DNA of 64,000 bases from Dictyophora rubrovolvata (lineage: Eukaryota > Basidiomycota > Agaricomycetes > Phallales > Phallaceae), in contig CP114117.1 in assembly GCA_029959195.1 (NCBI GenBank), positions 1,612,001-1,676,000 of the forward strand, read 5' to 3'. Shown here in pieces: positions 10,867-24,208 of the stretch. How positions within the stretch are numbered: the first letter of the stretch is position 1; the number at the start of each line of letters is the position of its first letter. Below the pieces are notes generated by a model. That model was not told the origin of the DNA. It made no database searches and saw only the letters and a list, made by a program, of their open reading frames with translations. Both the position numbers and the translations under genes were made by a program.

Positions 10867-12331
10867 TTATTTCAGCGTTGCAAGTTCATCAACTAGTCCA
10901 GTTCACATGAGGACAATCATACCCTCCCTAGTTTAAGAAGTAAAACTTACCGAGGTCTTGGTATCTGCCGTGCCTGAAAGGATCTAGTGTTTGCAATCGA
11001 GACAATAGGTCCAGACATTCCTCCTTAATTTCCATTGAATAGCGGTGTTGGAGAAGTAAACTTTTATAATGAATTAACGTGTCCAGGCACCCTAAATGCA
11101 CGCAAACATCATTAATTTAAGTCATCACATGATCATCCATTTCTCTTACATTTACTGTCGGGCTCGAGAGATAGAAGTTCTTGAATTGACTCAATTTCGC
11201 GCTTCAGAAGTTCCTCATTTTTACCTGAAATAACAAAGTGTGAGTGTAGATACTAACATCTTTTGATGCTTACCCTCGCCAATCAACCAACGGTGGTATA
11301 GCCATGCGCTTTGATCTCCTGGGTCGGTATACATGGCGTGCTTCACGAATTCCAATTCTGTATATGAATGAACGCGCGTGTCAACCTTCCAGCCTGCTGG
11401 TATGAACAGCAGCTTACCGCTAACCTTTCTCTTTGACCAGTTGTAAATCGTTCTCGTCAGTATTCTGCCCCCATAGTGAGGTATAAACTTTAGAACGATG
11501 GTGCCATGCGCTGAAATTGGAAAAATTCGATCCGATTTTGTGAGTAGTGTAAGCCAATTCTTTCTCCGGGCTATAATCAATATAGGAGGATAATAAAACG
11601 TAGCGACGATAATCCCATGCGTGAACTATCATTTAAGGGCATGCTCGTCAATTAATGAAAAGAAAGCTTATGTTTGAACTGCTACTTACAATTGCGGGAG
11701 TCAGCGTCGAGGAAACTTTCCACGACGCGCAGCTCTTTAGACCAGCTGAGCTTGGGCCAGCTCACTTGTCCACCCTTGGGTCCTTCGGGAACGTGTTCCA
11801 AGCACCATCTTCTGTGATTCCAGATCCAATAAACCTTGGGATGTTCACGAAGCACCTTCATGGTCAGATCTAAGTCAGCAGCGATTAAATCATTAATCTC
11901 TGCTGGAGATCTGAATAAGGGGATTATTTAGAAAACGGAGGATGCAAAGAAACTGAAACTTGAAAAAAGGGAACGTGTACTTCGAAGGGAATATGCCTTC
12001 CACTAAGATCTGACGGCGATAATTCCAGATTGTGTAGAATTCAGGATTAAGAGAAAGAAGACGGCCCGTTAAGGAAAGGGTTTCTAGAGTAAAATCTTTG
12101 TTTGATTTCTAATGCTTTCAACCATCTAAGTATTATAGAAAAATATAGTGTCAACTGACGTGTTGCAAGACTTCATCAGTCAGGGCTACGTATTGCTCCA
12201 ACCTGCGCTGTTCGTGCTCGCGTCGGGACTTCAAAGCTAGGGGAGTTTCCTTATAGCGCCTGGTTCCATGCGACTAGAAGAGGTCTTGAATCGCTATTTG
12301 CTCTAGAACGTTTAGAGGGAGCATTTACCAT
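10867..12331 (-). CDS. BET4: Rab geranylgeranyltransferase alpha subunit
   Basis: Alpha subunit of RabGGTase, which with the beta subunit and an escort protein adds geranylgeranyl groups to Rab C-termini. The sequence shows repeated protein-prenyltransferase alpha motifs: EFYTIWNYRRQIL, VYWIWNHRRWCLEHVP, HAWDYRRYVLLSSY, SAWHHRSKVYTSLW and SAWLYHRWLIGEG. The N-terminus reads MSHGTRRYKETPLALKSRRE and needs a first coding exon of just ATG (12329-12331) followed by an intron. The last exon (10867-10892) gives VDELATLK and a TAA overlapping AATAAA-like sequence. Reading on through the last donor instead would stop at about 10928. About seven exons. Confidence 0.9.
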
Positions 12332-12807
12332 CCTCTTCGTGCGAGTTCTTGGTTAATGTCAAAGACGCCGAGCTTGGGTGCCGTTGTCTTGTGCCGAATT
12401 GCATTATGTCAACTTTATCAAGGCCGACATCGACTACTCAGCCGTTGCCGCGTATGGCCGAGGTCGCCTAAAATTATTCCGGGCCCCGACGTGTCTCGTA
12501 ATCTACTACTAAACCTGCAGCTTTTTCTCCGAGCTAGCTTCAAAACATCTCCGGTGATTTATAATAATATATACTTCGTAATCTAAATCCTGGCTCCATA
12601 AAACCAATTTTCGACAGTGATACGATGTGTAATAAAGGTTATACGTGACCCGCGCCGGTATTTCACTTTGCCATTTTCATTTTTCCAAGTCAGCTTATTT
12701 TCCGATTGAGGTTGATCGGAAAGTGATTTGTACGTAAAAAGCTGCCGACGTTCTCTCTCCGTAGGTCGCAAGTCCGAGTCGCTCTCACGCAGTATTCTCC
12801 TCCCCTA
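12332..12807. other. Divergent spacer between BET4 and the transporter
   Basis: Shared upstream region of two divergent genes. The open frames here have no protein-like features. Confidence 0.5.
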
Positions 12808-15036
12808 ATGACAGACATTGCTGGTCAAAGGGACTGTGATATATATGAGAATGCAGCAGCGAGCTCTACAGATGATAACGCAACTTTCGCTGCGAGTCCA
12901 CCTTTAAAGACGGAGAATGAGAAAATCGAGGTTGGAGTGGCAACGTCCGAAGCTCTAGATTTGGATTATCCTGACGGAGGTCTTGCTGCTTGGCTGACTG
13001 TCCTTGGCGGCGTATGTATAACGACGGCGACATTTGGTTTCGTGAACAGCTATGTATGTTTTTGTTGGCCTCCAAAAATCATGATCTGTGAACGTGTATT
13101 TTCAGGGCGTATGTGGCATTTGTCATTTAATTTGGATTCGTTGTCGTCAACCATGATTCTCTAGGTCTTTCAAGCGTATTATTCCGAAACTTTGTTCCCG
13201 CATATATCTTCCTCGACTCTGTGAGCGTTTAATATAGATTAACTGGTCGCTTGTATTGAACTAGTTGCAATTCTTCTAGAGCTTGGATTGGCTCTGTTCA
13301 GGTGTGTACCTATACATATATCACTCTCTTTCAGAAAATTCTGGAAAGTTTAATCTTGAAAACCGAAGTATGCCCTAGTGTTTTTACCGGTGAGAGTTCG
13401 TGTCCACTGGTGCCTACAGTATATTTACAATGTTTGCCTTATAGGGAATTGTGACTGGACGACTTTTTGATTTGGGTTATTTCAAAACTCCAGCTACAAT
13501 TTTTGGCTGTCTCCTGGTTGTTTGTACGTTTTTAACGGCAGAATGTAAAGAATATTGGCAGTTTTTATTATGTCAGGGGTTCGCTGTTGGAGTAAGTAAT
13601 GTCCTTTTACGCCTTTGACTTTTCCTCGAATAATAATAATTAGCTTACTGCTGGAGCGATCTTTTCACCCGCTTTTAATTGCCTTGCCCATTGGTTTTCG
13701 AGACGTCGTGCGCTGGCGTATGGAATTGTCGCTACGGGTAGCAGTATAGGAGGTATTTGGATCCCTTCTATGAATATTAGTCCCTAATATAACCTTTTAC
13801 CCAAAAAATTAGGAACCATATTTCCAATCCTTGCTAAAAATCTATTACCACGAATAGGGTAAGTATACTACTACTAAGCTCTGCTCGACGCTTCACACTG
13901 TGTTGTCGTTTACTATAGATTTCCATGGACCATGCGAGTATTGGGGTTCCTTATTCTCCTGCTAGTAGGAACATCTTTAATTGTAAGCTCGTCTGCGCGT
14001 TGGGTGGTTTGCTTTCTCTTATAAAAAATAAAAAATAAAACAAGGTATCTCGACGTCGTTTGCCTCCCAGGAATGTTAGTGGCGGATTATTGAACCTCGC
14101 TGTTTTCAAATATCCGCCATTTACTATTTACACATTATCTGGATTTGTATGCTTCCTCGGATGTAAGTGTCACCATTTATTCGTGGCTATTATGAATCGC
14201 TCGCTGAACAAATCGGAATTAAAGTATATACAGGTGCGGGGTTATTCTTCCTCCTTTTTCTCTCTTGCACGAAAAGCTGATATTCTCCCTCAGTACTAAC
14301 ATATATGTTTGTCTATTTCAATTTTCAATGATCGTAATGGCGGAAAGATACTAATTGGGTGATGTCAACAGTGCGTCAAGTGCAAATTTTTATGGTGTTT
14401 CGCCACGTTTGGCATTTTATCTTGTCGCAATTGCCAATGCCGCTTCGGGAGTAGGTAGGTGAATCAAAAAATTAATTTCACAAGAAAATAAAAGGATTAT
14501 GTTTAGGTCGCATTGCATGTGGGATTATGTCCGATCGCATTGGTCCTTTGAATAGCATGATTCCAATGTGCTTCTTCGCCGCTATTCTAACAATAGGCTG
14601 GCCATATGCAAGATCAGCAGCGTCCTTAATCATTATTGCTGTCCTTTATGGAATTGCATCCGGCGCGTTTGGTTAGTTTTTCCATAGTAATATGAAATTT
14701 GTTTTAGAATGCTTACATTCTAAACAGTTGGATTATTAACTCTTCCAGTTGCGAATATGGGTGATATAGGAGACGTAGGAAGACGACAGGGAATGCTTTT
14801 CACTACACTCTCTTTAGGTGCCATATTAGGTCCCCCAATATCCGGTCTTATCAATACCTCAACAGGTGGCTACACCGCAGTTGGCTTTTATGCAGGCAAG
14901 ATTTTTTTCAATCATTTGACGTGGATTATTATATATTCGATTGTTCATTTTAGGAGGCGCAGTGATACTTGCTGTTATTCTTATGATTGTTACGCGAACA
15001 TTACTGACGGGACGTCTTTGGGGTGGAATTGCATAA
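12808..15036 (+). CDS. MFS transporter, monocarboxylate permease (MCT/MCH) type
   Basis: Plasma-membrane carrier of the major facilitator superfamily. The N-terminal cytosolic tail is acidic and leads into the MCT signature region [16 protein letters not shown], a hallmark of fungal monocarboxylate-like permeases. Later exons give hydrophobic segments including [73 protein letters not shown] with the SDRIG that follows, and [20 protein letters not shown]. Together they fit a 12-helix protein. It is cut into about a dozen exons by short introns, so no single frame covers it. Substrate cannot be assigned: family members carry monocarboxylates, riboflavin or unknown solutes. Confidence 0.88.
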
Positions 15037-15372
15037 ATACATTCATACACTATTACACTTATACAATAAATTATATGCCTCTACATCCGAAAGTGTTTAG
15101 ACAACTTGATTCCCAGCTACACTTACGTAACCGGGCAAGCCAGCGAATCTGTTAAGTAGCAGTTGTCTAACTTCCAAGCGGCGAACTCCTGCATCGGAGC
15201 TTGAATATCTGGAAATTTTGCTTTTCTACCACTCAAACCTCGACGATTGTCATCGATCAGCTTTCGTTGCTGACACTTCAAGTGAATATTTGTTCCTCTA
15301 TTTTCCTTGAGTTGAATTCTGAGTTCTAAATAGACCTAGCCTACCCTTCGTCAAGACTTTAAAAAAAGGATT

Positions 15373-16844
<1,472 letters not shown>

Positions 16845-17043
16845 GATAAACTATGTATTAGATGATTGTAATTGTCTGATTTGATTTACCCTTTCCCTCA
16901 TATGCAGTATTACTTAGTGATTTAACGCGTTGTTGCAATTCAATCAATAGCGTATCTATTATTCTCATTATGGATATCGTAGGATCGTAGGAAGTATAAA
17001 TTACACCAAAATTAGATCGTACATTATCAATTCGGTGGCTTGG
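16845..17043. other. Convergent 3' spacer between eIF4A and the Rab gene
   Basis: AT-rich, about 200 bp, holding both 3' ends. Nothing else is seen. Confidence 0.5.
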
Positions 17044-18001
<958 letters not shown>

Positions 18002-18119
18002 GGTACAATTAGTGATTTGGCGTCGTCACCGGGCCCTTGACCAGCGCTTTTACACGAGACTGGCTTAGTCATCCCTCCCTTACCTCTTTCCCAATTAAAC
18101 AGTACCAACTGATTTTAGA

Positions 18120-18427
18120 ATGCCCGCGCTTTGGAGGGGTTTTTTTTCGTAACTATGTTGCCATTCCTTGTAGTTAATCCAGCTCATAATCTTTCTTTCA
18201 GCTTTAATAAATATTCACAAGTCGCGTCCCGAGCTCTCCGCCATTCTTTGAAGGAGTCGGAACGAGTAGAAGCTGAAAGGCGTGGACAAACCTTCGCAAG
18301 ATATCAAAACTGGGAGAATGGCAAGGCCGGGGAATCAGTGAGTGTCTGTTCCGTGTTATTCATCTCAAGCTACTTTTCTGACTGTGGTTAGGTATCCGTC
18401 AGCTCGGATAAAACTGCGTCTACTTAG
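18120..18427 (+). CDS. ATP15: Mitochondrial ATP synthase epsilon subunit
   Basis: Small central-stalk subunit of F1-ATPase in the mitochondrial matrix. Three exons splice to about 66 residues: MPALWRGFF, then SFNKYSQVASRALRHSLKES, then ERVEAERRGQTFARYQNWEN with GKAGES, and the tail VSVSSDKTAST. The pattern M-x-x-x-W-R, (Y/F)xKYxxVAxRAxRxSLK and a Lys/Arg-rich second helix match the family, whose members are 50-70 residues. Intron 1 runs from a donor after the T run at about 18151 to a CAG before CTTTAATAAA. Intron 2 ends TTAG before GTATCCGT. The start is the only Met giving the N-terminal Trp-Arg. Confidence 0.88.
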
Positions 18428-18640
18428 AGCGCTTTACATATCCTTTTTGTAACGGAACACCTCGTATCAATCCCAGAAATTTGAGCAATAACTAAATCAT
18501 AGCGTTTGAGCAAGCAATTTATTCGACTTAGTATATGTATATATAATTCCAGCTATGTCTTTAGTTTCCCTCACTCCGCTGCAAAAAAAGGGGAGTCCCT
18601 AATGCAGATAGAAATCTTTGATGAATTCACCGAAGAGCAT

Positions 18641-19110
18641 TTATTTGCTGGCAGTAACAAAGCCTGATCCTTTGTAGCCTTCGGACGATATACCTGAACA
18701 TACGACTGGTTAGTAGTAGCCCGTTCGCAGAAAAAAAAAGCATAACGCCATACCCGAAATGGGATTCGCTTTTTGAGCTATAGCACGTTCGTTTGAAGCT
18801 TCCTGCCATTCTTTTGTCATGGTCTTTGGTGGTGGTTGTGCTTGAAAATTTGGCATATAAGTTTTTGCGCAACCAATGAGGTTCAGTGGATGAATGATCT
18901 AACCTCGAGAACGAAGCGTTGTGAATACGATTGCGCTGACGGTCAGTGCCGCGAGAGTTCCCAGAGCCACTCTCATAACGGTCCCCGGAGGATTCTTTGG
19001 AGTACGAGGTCCGTGTGGGCCATATGCGACGTAATAAACTGTTTAGTGCAATAGTAACAACGAGGTTCCGTCAGTGGCCGACAACCGCGAACAGCTTATT
19101 TACGGAGAGA

Positions 19111-19145
<35 letters not shown>

Positions 19146-19451
19146 TAGAGACCACATACTAGCTCGTTTTTCGTCTAAAGTCAATTCTTTCCAATCTTTC
19201 TTTTGTAATTCTTCTAGCTGTAAAGCAGTGGTGACTTTATCTTGCTTCGACAGTTTGTCCCATTGAGCCTCGACGTTGGAGAGTTGAATAAGGAAAGGAG
19301 CACCGTTTACGTTCGTATGGGAATGTGGTATGGTAGAAGCTTTGCGAATTAGTGCCCGCAAATGAGGATGAACACGGTTTAGACGTTGAAGATGCATATT
19401 GGGCGATAGACCAGTGCAGCGCAATAAACTCGGCGTCAATTGGCCAAACAC
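18641..19451 (-). CDS. COX5: Cytochrome c oxidase subunit IV (COX5 family)
   Basis: Nuclear-encoded subunit of mitochondrial complex IV with one inner-membrane helix. An N-terminal presequence rich in Arg/Leu/Ser (LQRLNRVHPHLRALIRKAST) is followed by family motifs: IQLSNVEAQWDKLSKQDK, LEELQKKDWKELTLDEKRA, YYVAYGPHGPR with a Pro-rich stretch, and a membrane helix VALGTLAALTVSAIVFTTL. A matrix or intermembrane tail KTMTKEWQEASNERAIAQKA then ends KGSGFVTASK. Four or five exons. Intron 1 contains a GA microsatellite. The gene ends 213 bases from the convergent ATP15 gene, another respiratory-chain component. Confidence 0.92.
19105..19142. repeat. GA microsatellite in a COX5 intron
   Basis: Almost pure GA dinucleotides over about 38 bases with one interruption, inside intron 1 of the subunit IV gene. 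Confidence 0.95.
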
Positions 19452-19560
19452 CGCACAAACAAATATGGAGACAGGACAGGTTAGTGGAAAGGTTTTTTTT
19501 TAAAAAAAAAAGGAAAAGCGCGTATGACACATTAAAAAAGATTTTGAAGTTATCATTAAG

Positions 19561-22371
19561 CTACATATGTCTATTATAAAAGAGCAAATAAGCTGCCTTG
19601 TCGTCACCGAAATCCTTCGAAAGTAGATCATCCACCGTTATATCTTGCACAGAGTCATCATCCAATCGTATCCACCCTTCTTGACCAATTCCGCGAGGGT
19701 CGGGGTGTAGAACATCTAGAGTATAATGCCCTCCAGTAGCCGAATTGCCATGATGATTCAGAACTGCAAATGTGTAAGTCAGACCGTTCCGAGAGAAACT
19801 GGCTCAGAATAGATCATACCCCCAAACAGTTTATATTTATGTTTTTGAAAACGTCGAGAGGTTGCCAAAACATCTGCGAATAAAGAGTCAAAAGAACTTC
19901 GTATTATATAGCAGAAAGCTGCCCGTACCTCTGGGTATTACGAGTTCGGGTGAAAACGTAATCTTCTTACTTAGCTTTACGACATCATTAACAGCGGTAT
20001 CATACAAAAATCGCTTCAGATGTAAAATTAATATTGGTGGAAGGTTTTCAACCAAAGTTTGTTGATTCGCGTCGACTTGGCCTTTCGTAGCTGAGGACAT
20101 TTGTACGGTTCTTTGCTCTGTCATATAACGTAAAGCATCCTCGATTGTGCCAACAGAATCGGGCTATAACGAAAGGAATTCAGTATATGCCAGGTGAATC
20201 AATATCAAATATTCCTGCCTGAATGTCTAACTGAAGGCGACTCCAAGGATCAATCATTGCGCTCTCACGGGATCCAGGGACTTTTAACGTCGTACGAAAC
20301 TTGCCATTGAATATTCGACTAATAGGCGAGTCCGTAGCCTTATGCTAATTGTGATGTTCAGAACAAATAAACATCTCTAGTCGTAGATAAAATACTGACT
20401 GTGCGGGTAAGTACAGCTTTATTTTTTCGGCCTATTTCTTGCCAGCCGTCACCGTTGTCATTTGCAGCGCCATCTGTTAGAATATCTGCAGCAATCACTC
20501 CCGACGTCTGGTTTTCTAGCAATAATGAAAATTCGTCTTCTAAAGTATCCAAATAAAATCCCAGAAATTCTTCCGCGTCTTCTTGTTGTCCTCCCTGGGA
20601 CAAGATTGTGAATTTATTGGGGAAAAAGACATCTAAAATAAAGCCTACCCTCATAGAGTCAAATCGTTTTTTCTCTTTCAATGCTTGATAAATAACAGTG
20701 GGTATGAACGGCTCATCTCGAATAGTTTCCTGTTCAGTCATCTCCTGGACGCCCTTGTCAGATTCGAGGGGACGGAATTCTTGCGTGAGTTCGATTCTAT
20801 AAAAAAAGTCAATATTATGTCTCATGTTGCTCGGGAAAAAGCACCTACGTTGCGTTGATTAATGGGGTGGAAACCGGCTCTTTAGGGTTTTGGTACTTCT
20901 CGAGCTCGGTGAACAGGTTATAAAATGGAGGACAGTACATTAATATCTGAAGTACAGTGTTAGCAAAACACATGTTTCCGAGATTAATCAAGCCACGAGC
21001 GCGGAGATTCGATAATCGTCCAGATAGAACATTGGACGACGTCAGATGACTCAGCATGTTGGGAGCTCGAATGGGTTTGGGAGCTAGCTCTCGAGGAGGA
21101 ATTGCAGGGACGGAAAAGCCTTGAATAGAAGACATAGGCAATCCGTTAGTGGAAGCCTTGCCGTTTTCCTGGGGCCGAAGCAGTGAAGCCCAAGACTTTT
21201 TGACAGTTTGGGAAGGTTGAGGTAAGGGTTGTGTAACAGAAATTGGGGATGACTGGAGTACGGGTTCGGGTTCGGGTTCAGATTCGGGCTCGGGTTCGAG
21301 TTCAGGTTTAGGTTCAGGCTCGGATTCGGTGACATTTTGTGGGAGGGATGACCCGAGTTGTAGTTTAGGCCGTTCTTCAGCCGCGTCGGATACTGTTTTG
21401 GCCACTACCGATACGGAGGTTATAGAAGAGCGAGGTGATTCCAGTTGGGGAGTTTCAGCTCCCGTTGACGTCTCGGGCGTCACTACGGACGCTAAACTGG
21501 GTTCAGGCAGTATAGGTTCTTGTTTGTAACTAGTGGACTCGTTGTTGACCAGGTCAATGGTTGACGTGTGGAACACGGTTTGATCGGAGGTTGGCGACGA
21601 AGAGGTGGCATCCAGGAAGGAGATAAATGAAGCTGGTGGTCTGGCAGTATATGATATTGTTACTCCGAGTGCTCTTTGCACCCTGGGCCGTTCCAATTGA
21701 AGAGCAATGCCTTTGTCAATGTTTCGACGAATAGGGAGATTGGCAGGGTCATTTATGTTTAGAGTTTGTGTGATACCTTGAGGGATGTCGTCGTCTTTTT
21801 CAGGGTGAACTAGGGAAGGTTCAGATGTGAACTGAGCCTCTAGTTCTGATGTCACTGGGGTTAGAGGAATCTGGGCTGTGTGAAGTGATGGAGAGCTATC
21901 ATAGAGGGGCATGTGAGGTTGTTTTGGTAACACAGATTGAGGATAAGGAGTCTGATATGCATACGCCAGATGCTGTGGCGGTGGTGGTGGAGAGAAAGGA
22001 GGAGTCCACATATCGTGTGAAGGATAATATTCGGGTGGTAGGTGGTAAGGATCCATGACTGCGTGGTGGGGAGGAAATATCGGTTGCGATTGATAATAAT
22101 GCATTTGCGGTTGTTGCTGAACATGGGGAGGAAACCGGCGCTGGCGATGTCCTTTTCTGAAATTCCGTTGTTGAGGTATAAATTCTGGGTGTAGAGAGTT
22201 GTTGCGATGAGGGCTATGGTTATGATGGTTCATGTTCCCTTGAGGGAGTTGATTCGGGGGGTAAGGTGCTAGGTGCTGGTATGAGGACTCGGGTCCAGCG
22301 TATGGTGGGGAAGAAGGATGATAGGGCAAGGAAGAAGGCCCCGCTTGAGGGTATGATTGCGAACTAGCCAT
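19561..22371 (-). CDS. UBP3: Ubiquitin-specific protease, UBP3/USP10 type
   Basis: Deubiquitinating cysteine protease; the yeast orthologue works with Bre5 in trafficking, ribophagy and stress. A long disordered N-terminal half of about 400 residues is rich in Pro, Gln and Ser and contains an acidic Glu-Pro repeat (21255-21330). The catalytic domain follows: the Cys box ARGLINLGNMCFANTVLQIL with Cys as nucleophile, then GGQQEDAEEFLGFYLDTLED, LPPILILHLKRFLYD and the His box NHHGNSATGGHYTLDV. A closing segment reads GWIRLDDDSVQDI then AYLLFYNRHM. Catalytic Cys, His and Asp positions are all present. The single long first exon (20845-22371) precedes several small ones. Length and layout fit USP10/UBP3. 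Confidence 0.93.
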
Positions 22372-22704
22372 ATAATCTTTATCCTATAAACCAGTTTCAG
22401 TTGGTTCGTCATGAAAACGAACGAGCAAAACGGTCTGACCGTTGCTAAGCCCAAGTCGTGTGAGATTAAAACGGTAATGGTGATTTACTGCAAGTGGGTA
22501 GTACAATTAAATATTCCACTATAAAAAAAATAATTTGCTAACATTACGATTTAAGAACCACAGAACCTCAGTTTCAGCGACAATGCAGCGAAGAGAAAGA
22601 ACGCGCTTTGCGCAGATACTAGCAGTTATTGCTGAATACAACAAGCGAGAGTAGAACTTAGAACTCCGCTCAACTTTTTTTCCTACTTAGTCGTAACTTG
22701 AAGA
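22372..22704. other. Divergent spacer between UBP3 and fibrillarin
   Basis: About 330 bp of shared upstream sequence; no coding signal or clear TATA box. Confidence 0.5.
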
Positions 22705-23993
22705 ATGGCTTTTGGTATAGTGCTTAGCCTTTTTGTGCTCTATATTCTCTTAATTGCATGCAAATTTAGGCGCATCAGGCGGTAGAGGCGGTTTTGGTGC
22801 AAGAGGACGGGGCGGTAGGGGCGGTGGTGGTGGAGACCGAGGAGGTCGAGGGGGTCGTGGAGGTCGAGGTAAAGTTTTGCGTATGATCAATAGGGGAACT
22901 ATTTTATGAAGTAACCTTCAGGAGGTGGTGCTCGGGGAGGCGTCGCAGCCCGAGGTCGTGGTGGCGGTAGAGGAGGACCGCGAGGTGCTAGAGGAGGAGG
23001 TCGGGGAGGGGGAAGGGGCGCGCCAAGAGGAGCAAAAGGTGGCTCGAACGTTGTTGTTGAGCCTCATCGACATCCTGGAGTCTTTATTGCGAAAGGAAAA
23101 GAACATCTATTAGTCACCAAAAATCTCGTTCCAGGAGAATCCGTGTACGGCGAAAAGCGCATATCAATTGCGGGCGACATTGAAGGCAGCAAAATCGAGT
23201 ATCGTGTTTGGAACCCATTCAGAAGTAAACTTGCTGCTGGAATTCTCGGTGGTTTAGATGATATCTATATCCATCCTGGCAAGAAAGTCCTTTACCTTGG
23301 TGCTGCAAGCGGTACTAGTGTCAGCCATGTTGCTGATGTTGTTGGACCAGTGGGTTCCTTAACGTGCTGTGTCAGAAGTGTTTCATCTCTTTTCTTTTTC
23401 TCTTCTTTAGGAAGGAGTCGTATATGCAGTTGAATTTTCAAATAGGTCTGGCAGAGACCTGATCAACATGGCTAAAAAACGGACCAATGTTATCCGTAAG
23501 TTCACTTCATGATCATGTTCAACAAAGTATCATCTGGTCATCCTTTTTTTTTAAGCCATCATCGAAGATGCTCGTTATCCACAAAAATATCGCATGCTTC
23601 TCTCGCTAGTCGACGTAATTTTTGCCGACGTAGCCCAGCCCGACCAAGCTCGTATCGTTGCTATAAATGCTCATCAATTCCTAAAAAATGGGGGACATGC
23701 TGTCATCTCGATTAAAGCGAACTGCATAGACTCGCTTGTGCCAGCTGAAACCGTTTTTGCCAGTGAAGTCAAGAAGCTGTCATCAGAAAAATTCCACCCG
23801 CTAGAGCAGCTAACACTTGAGGTTTGTAGCGGATCCTTCTTGTTAGTGAACGAGAACTGATGATTATTTTTATTTTTATTTTAGCCATATGAAAGGGTAG
23901 GCCTGAGTCGACAAAACCGTCTTTTCTTTATTGAATTTTTTTTTTGAATAGGATCATGCGATTGTAACTGCTGAATATCAACGTCATCAATAA
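22705..23993 (+). CDS. NOP1: Fibrillarin, C/D-box snoRNP 2'-O-methyltransferase
   Basis: Nucleolar methyltransferase of box C/D snoRNPs that modifies pre-rRNA (and, in yeast, histone H2A Gln). The N-terminus is a Gly/Arg-rich GAR domain spread over exons 2 and 3. The catalytic domain includes [52 protein letters not shown], the SAM loop [50 protein letters not shown] and [14 protein letters not shown], and it ends in TAEYQRHQ. The first coding exon is ten bases (22705-22714) and encodes MAF plus a base. About seven exons. Residue signatures are near invariant across eukaryotes. Confidence 0.97.
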
Positions 23994-24208
23994 AACGTGT
24001 ATCTATCTATTTCTTTTCCTTTTTTTTTCTGCCGAATCTATTTTCCTTTTTCTTTTTGTATATGTGCATAGTAAAGTGTGAAAATACATATCGTAGGGTC
24101 TGTTTTTTTGAGAGTTCCTAATAATAAAGCTGTGTCTAGCGCCCATTACGTATCTCCATTGAACCTGCAGTCCCCGCTGTTTTCACTCCCTTTAAAAGTA
24201 CGGAGCGT

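Noticed and set aside
21255-21330. GGGTTC-like repeats resembling telomere or regulatory repeats
   Set aside because: They are codon repeats for Glu-Pro in the UBP3 N-terminal region, in frame.
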